Part shown: in pieces, positions 15,505 to 22,589 of the stretch | Layout: each line of letters begins with the position of its first letter | Numbering within the stretch: the first letter of the stretch is position 1 | DNA from: JANMDU01 sp043777675 | Lineage (GTDB): Bacteria; Pseudomonadota; Gammaproteobacteria; Burkholderiales; Burkholderiaceae_C | Assembly: GCA_043777675.1 (NCBI GenBank) | Contig: JAYWHR010000079.1 | Span: forward strand, 1 to 64,000 | DNA length: 64,000 nt | Reading direction: 5' to 3' | The notes under the pieces: generated by a model | What the model saw: the letters and a program-made list of their open reading frames with translations, nothing else | Databases searched by the model: none | What the model was told of the DNA's origin: nothing | Position numbers and translations under genes: made by a program

Positions 15505-16386
15505 ATGGGCACACTAGCATTAGCCGCAAAAATCACCCATGTCCCCAGCATGTATCTCTGCGAATTCCCCGGCCCCAATTTCGGCAAGAGAGACGCAGCC
15601 ATTGCGGGCCACAAAGAAATTGACAAACGTTGTAGATCAGCGGGCGTGGACACCATCGTCGTGCTGGACGTGCATTGGCAAGTCAACAGCGAATATCACC
15701 TCAATTGCGCGCCACACTTCAAAGGCATCTACACCAGCAACGAGCTACCGCATTTCATCAAGAATATGCCGTATGAATATCGTGGTAACCCAGAGCTTGG
15801 CCACGCGATTGCAGAGATGGCCAATGCGATGGGTGTGAAATCACGGGCGCATTCGGATACCTCGCTAGAGCTCGAATACGGCACGCTCGTGCCCATGCGG
15901 TACATGAACAGCGATCAGTATTACAAAGTGATTTGCGTGAGCGCTTGGTGCGATTGGCATGATTTGCGCGAGAGTCAGCGCTTTGGGCACGCGATACGTA
16001 GAGCGATTGAAGAAAAATACGACGGCACGGTGGCTGTGTTTGCCAGCGGCTCGCTGTCCCATCATTTTGCTGATAACGGCAGAGCGCCTGAATTCGCCTT
16101 CAAGGTGTACAACGCATTCTTAGAGCAAATCGATCTGCGCGTGGTGGAGCTGTGGGCAAAAGGCGAGCATCAAACCGTTATCGATATGCTGCCCATGTAT
16201 GCCGACAAATGCTGGGGCGAAGGCGATATGCACGATACGGCCATGCTGTATGGCGTGGTGGGTGGTGCGTATGAGAGCTTTGCGTACACAGAAAAAGTCG
16301 AAGTCGTCACGCCTTACTTCGGATCGAGCGGCACGGGGCAAATTAATGCGATTTTTCCTGTTGTGCCTTTGAAGAAAGAAGTTTGA
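15505..16386 (+). CDS. hpaD: HpaD, homoprotocatechuate 2,3-dioxygenase (LigB-type)
   Basis: A 293-residue class III extradiol dioxygenase (LigB fold). Motifs: ITHVPSMYLCE with a metal-binding His, IVVLDVHWQVNSEYHLNC, SLELEYGTLVPMRYM, VAVFASGSLSHHFADNG and the C-terminal GGAYESFAYTEKVEVVTPYFGSSGTGQINAIFP. It opens the ring of 3,4-dihydroxyphenylacetate between C2 and C3 to give the semialdehyde used by HpaE. The start follows a strong ribosome site (AAGGAGA). hpaF begins one base after its stop. Confidence 0.94.
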   Translation: MGTLALAAKITHVPSMYLCEFPGPNFGKRDAAIAGHKEIDKRCRSAGVDTIVVLDVHWQVNSEYHLNCAPHFKGIYTSNELPHFIKNMPYEYRGNPELGHAIAEMANAMGVKSRAHSDTSLELEYGTLVPMRYMNSDQYYKVICVSAWCDWHDLRESQRFGHAIRRAIEEKYDGTVAVFASGSLSHHFADNGRAPEFAFKVYNAFLEQIDLRVVELWAKGEHQTVIDMLPMYADKCWGEGDMHDTAMLYGVVGGAYESFAYTEKVEVVTPYFGSSGTGQINAIFPVVPLKKEV

Positions 16387-16387
16387 T

Positions 16388-16819
16388 ATGCCGCATCTCG
16401 TGATTTACTACACACCTAACTTAGAAGCCCAGACCGATATGGCGGCACTGTGCCGCGCGATGGCTGATGCGATGATTGCTGTGCGCGATGAAGCAGGCGT
16501 GTCGGTGTTTCCTACAGGTGGCACGCGTGTGCTCGCTTACGCGGCGGCGCATTACGCGATTGCCGATGGCGGCGCGGCGGGCAAGGCGGCGGGTGGCTCG
16601 GGCGAGTATGGCTTTGTGTATATGAATTTGCGCATGGGGCGAGGGCGCAGCGATGCTACAAAAACAATAGCTGGCCGCGCAATATCTGCGGCGGCTAGGG
16701 GCCACTTTGAGTATTTATTGCAGACCGAGCATATTGGCGTGACTGTGCAGGTGGATGAAGGGCATGAGGCTTTTGATGACAAACACAGCTCCATTCATCC
16801 GCTGTTTAAGAAAGCTTGA
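16388..16819 (+). CDS. hpaF: HpaF, 5-carboxymethyl-2-hydroxymuconate delta-isomerase
   Basis: A 143-residue tautomerase-superfamily enzyme. The N-terminal Pro after Met (PHLVIYYTPN) is the catalytic base. Further family marks are FPTGGTRVLAYAAAHYAIADG, EYGFVYMNLRMGRGRS, HFEYLL and the C-terminal HSSIHPLFK. It shifts a double bond of 5-carboxymethyl-2-hydroxymuconate. It is longer than E. coli HpaF (126 residues), mainly through a Gly/Ala-rich loop near residue 62. The codons for about TKTIAGRAISAAAR coincide with a 45 bp palindromic element read backwards, although this helix has the usual family length. Confidence 0.9.
   Translation: MPHLVIYYTPNLEAQTDMAALCRAMADAMIAVRDEAGVSVFPTGGTRVLAYAAAHYAIADGGAAGKAAGGSGEYGFVYMNLRMGRGRSDATKTIAGRAISAAARGHFEYLLQTEHIGVTVQVDEGHEAFDDKHSSIHPLFKKA
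16654..16697 (-). repeat. 45 bp palindromic element (copy 13, inside hpaF)
   Basis: On the minus strand it reads TAGCCGCCGCAGATATTGCG, then CGGCCAGCTATTGTTTTTGTAGC. It is more diverged than the others at the GCCGGC end. It shares TAGCTGnCCGCGCAATATCT with copy 1 on the plus strand, in the same reading frame. Confidence 0.7.
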
Positions 16820-16821
16820 AG

Positions 16822-17655
16822 ATGCTTGATGACGTATTGATTGAACAACTCGCGCAGGAGCTGGAGAACGCTGAGTGCACGCGAATGCAGGTCGAGCATT
16901 TTTCCAAACGCTATGCCGGCATGACGATGGAGGATGGTTACCGCATCAACCGCGCATGGATGAAGATCAAAGCGCAGCAGGGCCGCACGGTGATTGGCCA
17001 CAAAATTGGTCTCACCTCGCGGGCGATGCAAGTGTCGAGCAATATTGATGAGCCTGATTACGGCACGCTGCTCGATACGATGCGCTACACCTGCCGTGCG
17101 GGTGAGGTGCTAGAAATTCCGGTGAAGAACTTCATCGCGCCGCGTGTGGAAGTGGAGCTAGCCTTTATCTTGAAGCATGAGCTGCGTGGGCCCAACGTGA
17201 CGATGCAAGATGTGTTGGCTGCAACCGATTACGTCACGCCCGCCATCGAAATCATCGATGCCCGCATTGAGCAGTTTGACCGCGACACCAAAAAACCGCG
17301 CAAGGTGTTCGACACCATCAGCGACAACGCAGCCAATGCGGGTATCGTGCTCGGAGATGTGACGACGGATGTGCGCTATCGGATCAACGCACTCGCCACG
17401 AACTTGCCATGGGTGGGCGCGATTTGCCGCTACAACGGCGTGGTGGAAGAAACGGGCTTGGCCGCTGGTGTGCAAGGCCACCCTGCAATTGGCGTGGCGT
17501 GGCTTGCGAACAAGCTCGCTCCTTGGGGTGAGTATTTGGCTGCTGGCGAGATCGTGTTAGCTGGCTCGTTCACCAAGCCCGTGCCTGCGAAGGCGGGTGA
17601 TGTGCTTGAGGTGGATTACGGTGTGCATGGCCGTTTACAGTTTAAATTTGTATGA
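16822..17655 (+). CDS. hpaH: HpaH, 2-oxohept-4-ene-1,7-dioate hydratase
   Basis: A 277-residue hydratase of the MhpD/HpaH (FAH-related) family. Motifs: GYRINRAWMKIKAQQGRTVIGHKIGLTSRAMQ, DYGTLLDTM, PRVEVELAFILKHEL, EIIDARIEQFDRDTKKPRKVFDTISDNAANAGIVLG and the C-terminal GSFTKPVPAKAGDVLEVDYG. It adds water to 2-oxohept-4-ene-1,7-dioate to give the substrate of the aldolase HpaI; no hpaI follows. I chose the ATG at 16822 just after the hpaF stop; a TTG at 16816 would overlap it. Confidence 0.93.
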   Translation: MLDDVLIEQLAQELENAECTRMQVEHFSKRYAGMTMEDGYRINRAWMKIKAQQGRTVIGHKIGLTSRAMQVSSNIDEPDYGTLLDTMRYTCRAGEVLEIPVKNFIAPRVEVELAFILKHELRGPNVTMQDVLAATDYVTPAIEIIDARIEQFDRDTKKPRKVFDTISDNAANAGIVLGDVTTDVRYRINALATNLPWVGAICRYNGVVEETGLAAGVQGHPAIGVAWLANKLAPWGEYLAAGEIVLAGSFTKPVPAKAGDVLEVDYGVHGRLQFKFV

Positions 17656-17669
17656 AAAACAGTAATTTT

Positions 17670-17710
17670 CCGGCCTATTCATTGCGCAGAGTGCTATCAA
17701 ATAATGAGTA
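17670..17710 (+). repeat. 45 bp palindromic element (copy 4, overlaps a start codon)
   Basis: It reads CCGGCCTATTCATTGCGCAG then AGTGCTATCAAATAATGAG. It fills the hpaH-hydroxylase gap. The final ATGAG is the start of the FAD hydroxylase gene, standing where other copies have GATAG. Confidence 0.75.
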
Positions 17711-19257
17711 AGCTAATCAACAAACAGTCATCTGTGGTGATCGCAGGTGGCGGGCCCGTGGGGCTCACTATGGCGGCGCTGCTGGCGTCATTGGGTATTG
17801 CGAGTACCGTGATCGAAGCCGATGAGAGTTTTTGCACGGGCAGCCGCGCGATTTGCCTCTCGCGTCGCTCGCTAGAAATTTTGCATGGGTGCGGCGCGGC
17901 GCAGGCTGTGGTGAGCAAAGGCTTGGCGTGGACGAGCGGGCGCAGTTATTTTCGTGGCGACGAAGTGTTGAAATTTGACATGCCGCATGATGCCTCGCAG
18001 CGCTTTGCGCCGATGACGAATATCCAGCAGTTCTACGTGGAGGAATACGCGCTGCGCGCCGCCGAGAAGAACTTTCCCGGCATGATCACCATGCGTTGGA
18101 ACACGCGCATCGCGCAAGTGGCTCAGCATGATGATCACGCCATGCTCACATTAGAAGGCGGCGAGCAGCTTCGCGCCGATTGGCTGATTGCTTGCGATGG
18201 CGGGCGCAGCACCGTGCGCGAGCAGCTGGGCTTATCTCTCAAAGGCATTCAATACGAAGGCCGTTATGTGATCGTGGATGTGAAGCAAAAATCCACGCGC
18301 TTGCAAAACCAGCCTGTGGAGCGCCTCGCGTGGTTTGATCCACCCACCAATCCTGGTTCGACGATTTTGATGCACCGCCAGCCCGATGATGTGTGGCGCA
18401 TTGATTACCAAGTGCGCGATGACGAAGACCCAATCGAGGCCGTCAAGCCCGAGAATGTGTTGCCGCGCGTGAAGGCGCATCTGCAGTGGATGGGTGAGAA
18501 CGAGCCTTGGCAGCCGCAATGGATTTCGATCTACAACGCCAAATGCTTGACGCTGGATGAATACCGCCATGGCCGTACTTTCTTTGCAGGTGATGCGGCG
18601 CATATGGTGCCGATTTTTGGGGTGCGTGGTTTGAACTCGGGCCTCGATGATGCGGGCAATTTGGCGTGGAAGCTCGCTGCCGTGCTGCGCGGTCAAGCCA
18701 GCGATGCACTGCTGGATACCTACAGCACCGAGCGTCGTGCAGCAGCGCTCATCAATATCGACTTTGGCAGCAAGAGCACGGAATTCATGAGCCCACCGCA
18801 TCATGGATTCGATCTGATGCGCCAAGCTGCGCTGCGGCTGGCCGGCAGCACGCCGCAGGTGCGCTCGCTGATCAATCCTCGGCAGTCTGCGCCAGTGCGT
18901 TATCCAAGCCCAAGTGCAGAAACACGCATGGCATCGCCCGGCTATGTCGCCCCTGATGCGCGTGTCCTCATCGATGGCAAGCCCGGGTATCTGACCGAAT
19001 GTTTCTGGCAAGGCTACAGCCTGATTTGTTTTGGCGAGCCATTGCAGGCCGAAGGTATCAAGAATATTGCACTGGATGTGGCCTCCGATCCGTTTGGCGA
19101 AGCACGCATGCGCTACGAAGCTGGATTACACACCACGGTGCTCGTGCGGCCTGATGGCTACATTGCGACGCGCTGGGATACGCCCGTCTTGCCAGCAGAT
19201 ATTGCGCAAGCTCTGCACCGCAGCCTACACCCGGAGAAGCCCCATGCAAGCGCATGA
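17704..19257 (+). CDS. MhpA-like FAD-dependent aromatic hydroxylase
   Basis: A 517-residue class A flavoprotein monooxygenase. Motifs: the dinucleotide fold GGGPVGLTMAALLASLG, the DG motif DWLIACDGGRSTVREQLG, and the second FAD/ribose motif FFAGDAAHMVPIFGVRGLNSGLDDAGNLAWKL. A thioredoxin-like C-terminal domain follows, as in MhpA and phenol hydroxylases. It uses NAD(P)H and O2 to hydroxylate a phenolic ring. Since hpaBC is absent, it could feed the hpa pathway by making homoprotocatechuate from a hydroxyphenylacetate, but this is inferred from position. Its start overlaps a palindromic element and its stop overlaps the next gene by 14 bases. Confidence 0.9.
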   Translation: MSKLINKQSSVVIAGGGPVGLTMAALLASLGIASTVIEADESFCTGSRAICLSRRSLEILHGCGAAQAVVSKGLAWTSGRSYFRGDEVLKFDMPHDASQRFAPMTNIQQFYVEEYALRAAEKNFPGMITMRWNTRIAQVAQHDDHAMLTLEGGEQLRADWLIACDGGRSTVREQLGLSLKGIQYEGRYVIVDVKQKSTRLQNQPVERLAWFDPPTNPGSTILMHRQPDDVWRIDYQVRDDEDPIEAVKPENVLPRVKAHLQWMGENEPWQPQWISIYNAKCLTLDEYRHGRTFFAGDAAHMVPIFGVRGLNSGLDDAGNLAWKLAAVLRGQASDALLDTYSTERRAAALINIDFGSKSTEFMSPPHHGFDLMRQAALRLAGSTPQVRSLINPRQSAPVRYPSPSAETRMASPGYVAPDARVLIDGKPGYLTECFWQGYSLICFGEPLQAEGIKNIALDVASDPFGEARMRYEAGLHTTVLVRPDGYIATRWDTPVLPADIAQALHRSLHPEKPHASA

Positions 19258-19438
19258 CCTAGACACGACCTACAGCGCGTTAGCCCAAGCTGTTCACAAG
19301 GCGGGCGCGCGCAGCGAGTTATTCCTCGCAATGCTCAGCTTGAAGCTGATGAGTCAGTCCGAACATGCTGCTTTGATGCAGCAAAATATTCAATCGGTGC
19401 TGCAAGATCTGCAGACCCATGAGAAAGCCACGCCATGA
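19244..19438 (+). CDS. Small DUF2783-like protein
   Basis: A 64-residue acidic protein starting inside the end of the hydroxylase gene (14-base overlap) and overlapping the aldolase-type gene by four bases, so it is tightly coupled to both. The pattern DLDTTYSALAQAVHKAG...LFLAMLSLKLMSQ resembles DUF2783, a family of about 60 residues commonly placed directly after MhpA-like hydroxylases. It has no cofactor motif. It may be a chaperone or accessory peptide for the flavoprotein; the family name rests on memory of the pattern. Confidence 0.65.
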   Translation: MQAHDLDTTYSALAQAVHKAGARSELFLAMLSLKLMSQSEHAALMQQNIQSVLQDLQTHEKATP

Positions 19439-20196
19439 AACAGGAAGATTTCCACCCCGATGAATGGCTCTGCCGTGTGGAGCTGGCCGCTTGCTACCGC
19501 ATTTTCGACATGCTTGGCTGGGCAGAGATGATCTACAACCACATCACGGTGCGCGTGCCTGAATCTGTGAGTGGAGCTTCAAAGCAGTTTTTGATCAACC
19601 CCTTTGGCTTGCATTACAGCGAAGTTACCGCCAGCAATTTGGTGAAGATAGACACGCAAGGCAACAAGCTTGATGCAGCCAATCCGTATCCGGTGAACCC
19701 CGCGGGCTCCACTGTTCATTCGGCCATTCATCAGCATCTGCCGCAGGCGCATTGCGTGATGCACACCCACACCACCACCGGCAGCGCCGTGGCTTGCACA
19801 GCGACGGGTCTGGCGCAAAACAATTTTTATTCTGCGCAATTACATGATCGCGTGGCGTACCATGATTTTGAAGGCATCACGGTGCATGCGGAGGAAGCGC
19901 CGCGTCTGCTTAAAAACATGAGTGATAAGCCGCTCTTGATTTTGCGCAATCATGGCCTCCTGTCTTGGGCCCACACGCTGCCTTTGGCCTTGGTTCAGCT
20001 GTGGACGCTGCAGCGCGCTTGCGATATCCAATGCATGCAAGCGGGTCTGGGCGCATCCATTGCCGTGTCGCCCGAGGTGGCTGCACGCACCACGCGCGAC
20101 GGCCTACAGTTCGATGCACGCTTTGGCGCAGGCCAAGATGTATTTGATGCGCTCAAGCGGCGAGTAGACAAGTTCAATCCTGGCTATGCTCAATAA
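19435..20196 (+). CDS. Class II aldolase/adducin-fold protein
   Basis: A 253-residue protein of the class II aldolase/adducin family. It has the zinc-binding HTHTTTG segment after QAHCVM and the later His in ILRNHGLLSW, with SLHYSEVTASNLV-type features near residue 60 (NPFGLHYSEVTASNLVKID). Members are fuculose-phosphate aldolases, decarboxylases or adducin-like proteins. It is coupled to the DUF2783-like gene by a four-base overlap. It is a different fold from HpaI, so it cannot simply be called the missing aldolase, but it may act on a product of this cluster. Confidence 0.85.
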   Translation: MKQEDFHPDEWLCRVELAACYRIFDMLGWAEMIYNHITVRVPESVSGASKQFLINPFGLHYSEVTASNLVKIDTQGNKLDAANPYPVNPAGSTVHSAIHQHLPQAHCVMHTHTTTGSAVACTATGLAQNNFYSAQLHDRVAYHDFEGITVHAEEAPRLLKNMSDKPLLILRNHGLLSWAHTLPLALVQLWTLQRACDIQCMQAGLGASIAVSPEVAARTTRDGLQFDARFGAGQDVFDALKRRVDKFNPGYAQ

Positions 20197-20208
20197 GGGA
20201 CAAATCAT

Positions 20209-20252
20209 TCACTATTAATTCAATAGCATTCCGCGCATATTCTATGCCGGCT
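20209..20252 (-). repeat. 45 bp palindromic element (copy 5)
   Basis: On the minus strand it reads GCCGGCATAGAATATGCGCG then GAATGCTATTGAATTAATAG. It lies in the 89-base gap between the aldolase-type gene and the ketopantoate-reductase-like gene and touches neither coding region. Confidence 0.88.
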
Positions 20253-20285
20253 AGATGCTGAAAATGCTTTAGAAATGAATGAAAA

Positions 20286-21290
20286 ATGAAGATTCAACGT
20301 ATTTGTATCGTCGGTGCAGGCAGCATCGGTGGCTGGATCGGCGCGAAGCTCTCCCGTTGCACAGGTGTGCAGCTGAGCGTATTTGCACGTGGCGCGACGC
20401 TGGAAGCTTTGCAATGCGATGGCTTGCAGTTGCACAGCAAAGATGCACTCATTCAAGCGAAAGTACGAGCATCCAACGATGCCGTGCAGCTCGGCATGCA
20501 AGATCTCGTGATCCTCGCTGTGAAAGCGCCGGCTGTGCGCGAAGTGGCGGCTCAGATTGCGCCGCTCTTAGGCGAGCACACGATGTTACTCAGCGCGATG
20601 AATGGCGTCCCTTGGTGGTTTTTCAATGGCTTTGGCGGCGCTCTCGCTGGGCAGCGGCTGCAAAGCATCGATGCTGATGGCCAGATTGCGCAGCATCTTC
20701 CAGCGCATCACATCATCGGCTCGGTGGTGCATGCCAGTTGCGCAGTCAAAAGCCCCGGTGTGGTTCAACATAACTTTGGCAATGGCCTCATCATCGGCGA
20801 GCCATCTGGCGGGCTTGATGGCGCCGCTACACCGCGGATTCAAGCGCTGCTAGCCCTACTGCAAGAAGCCAGCTTCGATACCACGCTCTCGCCGCAAATT
20901 CAAAAAGACATTTGGTACAAGCTCTGGGGCAATATGACGGTCAATCCCATCAGCGCCATCACGGGCGCAACAACCGACAAAATCCTTGGCGATGATCTGT
21001 TGCGCGGCTTCATCAGCAATGTGATGCTTGAGGCCAAGGCGATGGGCGAGCAGATCGGCATCCCCATTGCGCAGCAACCCGAAGACCGCCACCAAGTCAC
21101 CCTCAAGCTGGGCGCTTTCAAAACCTCTATGCTGCAAGACTCAGAGGCCGGCCGCGCCGTAGAGCTTGATGCGCTGGTGTCGGCAGTGAGAGAAATCGGG
21201 CAGTTGTGCCGGCTGCCCACGCCGTGGACGGACACGCTGTTGGGCTTGGCGCGTGTGCATGCGAGGCAGCATAAGCTCTATCCAGAATGA
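20286..21290 (+). CDS. 2-dehydropantoate 2-reductase family protein
   Basis: A 334-residue protein with the NADP-binding motif GAGSIGGWIGAKLSR at the N-terminus, LVILAVKAPAVREVAAQI, the MNGVPWWFFNGFGG segment, and the C-terminal catalytic region DIWYKLWGNMTVNPISAITGATTDKIL with the conserved Lys and Asn, then RHQVTLKLGAFKTSMLQD and the E/D-rich AVELDALVSAVREIG. Housekeeping PanE makes pantoate for coenzyme A. The insertion PWWFFNGFGG marks a subgroup often found in catabolic clusters, so it may reduce another 2-oxo acid. It is followed by a bidirectional terminator. Confidence 0.88.
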   Translation: MKIQRICIVGAGSIGGWIGAKLSRCTGVQLSVFARGATLEALQCDGLQLHSKDALIQAKVRASNDAVQLGMQDLVILAVKAPAVREVAAQIAPLLGEHTMLLSAMNGVPWWFFNGFGGALAGQRLQSIDADGQIAQHLPAHHIIGSVVHASCAVKSPGVVQHNFGNGLIIGEPSGGLDGAATPRIQALLALLQEASFDTTLSPQIQKDIWYKLWGNMTVNPISAITGATTDKILGDDLLRGFISNVMLEAKAMGEQIGIPIAQQPEDRHQVTLKLGAFKTSMLQDSEAGRAVELDALVSAVREIGQLCRLPTPWTDTLLGLARVHARQHKLYPE

Positions 21291-21319
21291 AAAAAGCCGC
21301 TTCAAGCGAAGCGGCTTTT
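21291..21319. terminator. Bidirectional rho-independent terminator
   Basis: AAAAAGCCGCTT and AAGCGGCTTTT form a perfect stem with a six-base loop between the convergent reductase gene and the barstar gene. The A-tract and T-tract allow it to work on both strands. Confidence 0.92.
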
Positions 21320-21335
21320 GAATGGATCACAAGGA

Positions 21336-21893
21336 TCAAGCCGCTGCCAACCAATACCCTGCGTTAAACGGTGAGCTCATGCGCAGCGCCAGTGGCGATA
21401 CATCAACCAGCTTATCCGTTGGCATTTTTTCGCCTTCAGCCTCTGACTCGGCAGCTGCCACGGCATCTTTGCTGGCCTTGCCCGCATTGGCGCGAGCCAC
21501 TGCAAAGGAGTAGAAGCAGCGGAAGGGCACTTTGCGATCATGCCAATAATCGGCAATATCGCGGAAGATGTCGAGCAATTGCTCGCGTGCTTCTTTGTCA
21601 AATTTCGGATTGGTCGGGATGTGCTCGAGCACGACGATAAAGCCGGGCTGGCTGCCTGATTTGTGGATCGGGTCAGTGAGTACGTCATACAACGCGTCAT
21701 AATTTTTGCCGAAGTGCGCGGGCAGCTTGAGTTGCACAGCAAGCATATCCAGCACATCCTGTTTGGATTGTGCTTCGCCGATGCTGGCATACAAGAAATG
21801 CTGCCCCATGTCGGTTGCTGCACCTTGCAGATCTTGCACGCTGTGGGCGCGAATGGATTGGACGATATTGGGTTTGGTATGACGAAGGGGCAT
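21336..21893 (-). CDS. Barstar-family ribonuclease inhibitor
   Basis: A 185-residue cytosolic protein. The barstar core is QSKQDVLDMLAVQLKLPAHFGKNYDALYDVLTD, with the helix and Asp residues that fill the RNase active site, then GFIVVLEHIP. The C-terminal part (KASKDAVAAAESEAEGEKM onward) is an extension beyond the usual 90 residues of barstar. It lies 84 bases downstream of a barnase-type RNase gene on the same strand, so it most likely protects the cell from that enzyme. Confidence 0.88.
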   Translation of the reverse strand: MPLRHTKPNIVQSIRAHSVQDLQGAATDMGQHFLYASIGEAQSKQDVLDMLAVQLKLPAHFGKNYDALYDVLTDPIHKSGSQPGFIVVLEHIPTNPKFDKEAREQLLDIFRDIADYWHDRKVPFRCFYSFAVARANAGKASKDAVAAAESEAEGEKMPTDKLVDVSPLALRMSSPFNAGYWLAAA

Positions 21894-21977
21894 GGTGCTC
21901 TCCGTAAAAGTGTCAAAAAATAAAACGAAAATCTACCGTGGTGACTGGTTGCAAAAGCTCAACTGGTTGATTCAGGA

Positions 21978-22406
21978 TCAAGGTGTAATGCGTTTGAAAC
22001 TCGCGTAATGGTCTTCGGTGTAGTAACACGCCTCAGGTTTGGCGGGTTGGCTACCGCCGCAGACAATCCGTTTGGCTCCGCGTGTGCGGGCGTAAGGCGT
22101 TTTGACCGTGTATTCTCGGTAGAAGCCACGCTTTTCTGCGGGTAGCTGCCGTTCACGGTTGCCAAACACGGTGCCATCTTTGTCGTAAGCAAAGGGGCCT
22201 CCGGCCAAAATCAATGCATAGGTTTCACGGCCTTGTTTGGGCAAGTCGGCTAGAGCGATGACTGGAGCCTTGCTGCTGGCTTCAGCAACTGAGCTTTTTG
22301 CCTGCAGCGCTGGCGTGGCGCTGAAAAGAAGCGCTGCCACGAAGAGCACAGAACTCACTTGTGAGTAAGCGCCAACCCAAGACTGTTTGATCCAGCGCAG
22401 CATCAT
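21978..22406 (-). CDS. Secreted barnase/RNase Sa-type guanyl-specific ribonuclease
   Basis: A 142-residue precursor. A signal peptide (hydrophobic VLFVAALLFSATPALQA) is followed by a mature domain of about 100 residues: DLPKQGRETYALILAGGPFAYDKDGTVFGNRERQLP, then the catalytic Glu in FYREYTV, Arg residues in ARTRGAKRIVCGG and the catalytic His in YYTEDHYASFKRI. All catalytic residues of the barnase family can be matched. I set the start at ATG 22406; a TTG eight codons further upstream is possible. With the barstar gene downstream it forms a secreted RNase-inhibitor pair, used for RNA scavenging or against competitors. Confidence 0.9.
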   Translation of the reverse strand: MMLRWIKQSWVGAYSQVSSVLFVAALLFSATPALQAKSSVAEASSKAPVIALADLPKQGRETYALILAGGPFAYDKDGTVFGNRERQLPAEKRGFYREYTVKTPYARTRGAKRIVCGGSQPAKPEACYYTEDHYASFKRITP

Positions 22407-22589
22407 CGAAACCCTAATTTTTTTGCACAAAATACGGGTTTTCCCGCAAATCCTAAGCTCTCTATTGTCGCTGAAAGCCGAAAATAGTGCAAGTCAATAC
22501 CGATTCAAAACTGCGATAGGTGTGATTATTTTCACTGATAACTGATATAAACGCTCATATTAAGTGAGTACGCGCTACCGTTGTAGTAC

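Noticed and set aside
18232..19011. A 259-codon minus-strand open frame inside the FAD hydroxylase gene
   Set aside because: Antisense shadow with His- and Arg-rich translation and no recognisable domain.
19200..19225. ATATTGCGCAAGCTCTGC in the hydroxylase gene as a palindromic element
   Set aside because: Neither the GCCGGC end nor the GCTATT...ATAG hairpin is present; it is likely coding sequence by chance.
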